This document shows, piece after piece, positions 12,398 through 12,449 of a DNA stretch of 12,449 nucleotides. The notes beneath the pieces are model-generated. The model was not told the origin of the DNA, did not search any database, and worked only from the letters and a program-made list of their open reading frames with translations. The position numbers and the translations under genes are program-made. Positions within the stretch are counted from its first letter, which is position 1, and the number at the start of each line of letters is the position of its first letter. Source of the DNA: Bacillota bacterium (GTDB lineage: Bacteria; Bacillota; Clostridia; Lachnospirales; Lachnospiraceae); assembly GCA_023441965.1 (NCBI GenBank), contig JAEZNB010000046.1, positions 1-12,449 on the forward strand, written 5' to 3'.

Positions 12398-12449
12398 ATG
12401 GCAAGTCAAGTAATGAGAATCACATTAAAGGCGTATGATCATCATTTAA
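12398..12449 (+). CDS. rpsJ: Ribosomal protein S10 (N-terminal 17 codons, 3' end outside window)
   Basis: The visible peptide MASQVMRITLKAYDHHL matches the conserved S10 start (typical family start: MAKQKIRIRLKAYDHRL). S10 is part of the 30S head and, as NusE, of antitermination complexes; its gene normally heads the S10-spc operon. AAAGGAGG (12379-12386) lies 11 nt ahead of the ATG, with seven T in the spacer. The reading frame stays open to the window end. Confidence 0.95.
   Translation, partial: MASQVMRITLKAYDHHL

Noticed and set aside
12213..12413. 66-codon plus-strand reading frame in the rpsJ leader
   Set aside because: It starts with GTG without a ribosome binding site, overlaps rpsJ out of frame, and runs through the leader hairpins; the region is explained by RNA structure.

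Overview
The window looks like a chromosomal segment of a low-to-moderate-GC, endospore-forming Clostridia member, most likely Lachnospiraceae-like. The support is the RpoC and S10 sequences, the strong AGGAGG-type ribosome binding sites, the sigma-A promoters with 17-nt spacers, and a CsxC/SPOCS-like exosporium-type gene with a sigma-K/E-like promoter. No tRNA, rRNA, CRISPR array, transposase or integrase was seen. The family-level placement is an inference from protein flavour, not a computed phylogeny.

Layout. Positions 1-1623 are the 3' part of rpoC (plus strand), which ends in an unusually long acidic tail and a strong terminator. Positions 2005-3720 (plus) encode an alpha-phosphoglucomutase behind its own promoter. 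Then come a nitroreductase-family gene (3898-4524, minus) and a divergent SGNH/GDSL hydrolase (4729-5367, plus). The hydrolase promoter carries a perfect 19-bp inverted repeat resembling a PerR/Fur-family box. Positions 5519-9534 (minus) form one operon read from high to low coordinates: pspA, then a zinc-ribbon membrane protein (ydjG type), a TPM-domain protein (ydjH type) and an SPFH/zinc-ribbon protein (ydjI type). This is the Bacillus pspA-ydjGHI membrane-stress module. Positions 9868-10689 (plus) encode the CsxC/SPOCS-like protein, and 10982-11845 (plus) a class I SAM methyltransferase of the RlmI-like group. The window closes with a long intergenic region holding a promoter and a highly structured ~320-nt leader, followed by the first 17 codons of rpsJ (ribosomal protein S10).

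How the genes fit together. The two ends are parts of the transcription/translation core. In many Bacillota rpoC is followed by rpsL-rpsG-fusA-tuf and then rpsJ. Here those genes are absent from the gap, and about 10.8 kb of metabolic, envelope-stress, sporulation and RNA-modification genes lies between rpoC and rpsJ. The pspA-ydjGHI genes should work as one envelope-stress complex: PspA is the membrane-remodelling coat, YdjG and YdjH are membrane-anchored, and YdjI is an SPFH scaffold. The other genes appear to be separate transcription units, most with recognisable promoters and terminators.

The most interesting non-coding elements are the rpsJ leader (a long-range 14-bp closing helix, nested helices, and twin hairpins with the same stem and different GNRA loops), the PerR-like operator, a G-quadruplex-like (ATAGGG) repeat before the methyltransferase gene, a hairpin-rich spacer inside the psp operon, and a nested fold between pgm and the nitroreductase gene. 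No wholly new multi-gene defence or mobile system is evident.
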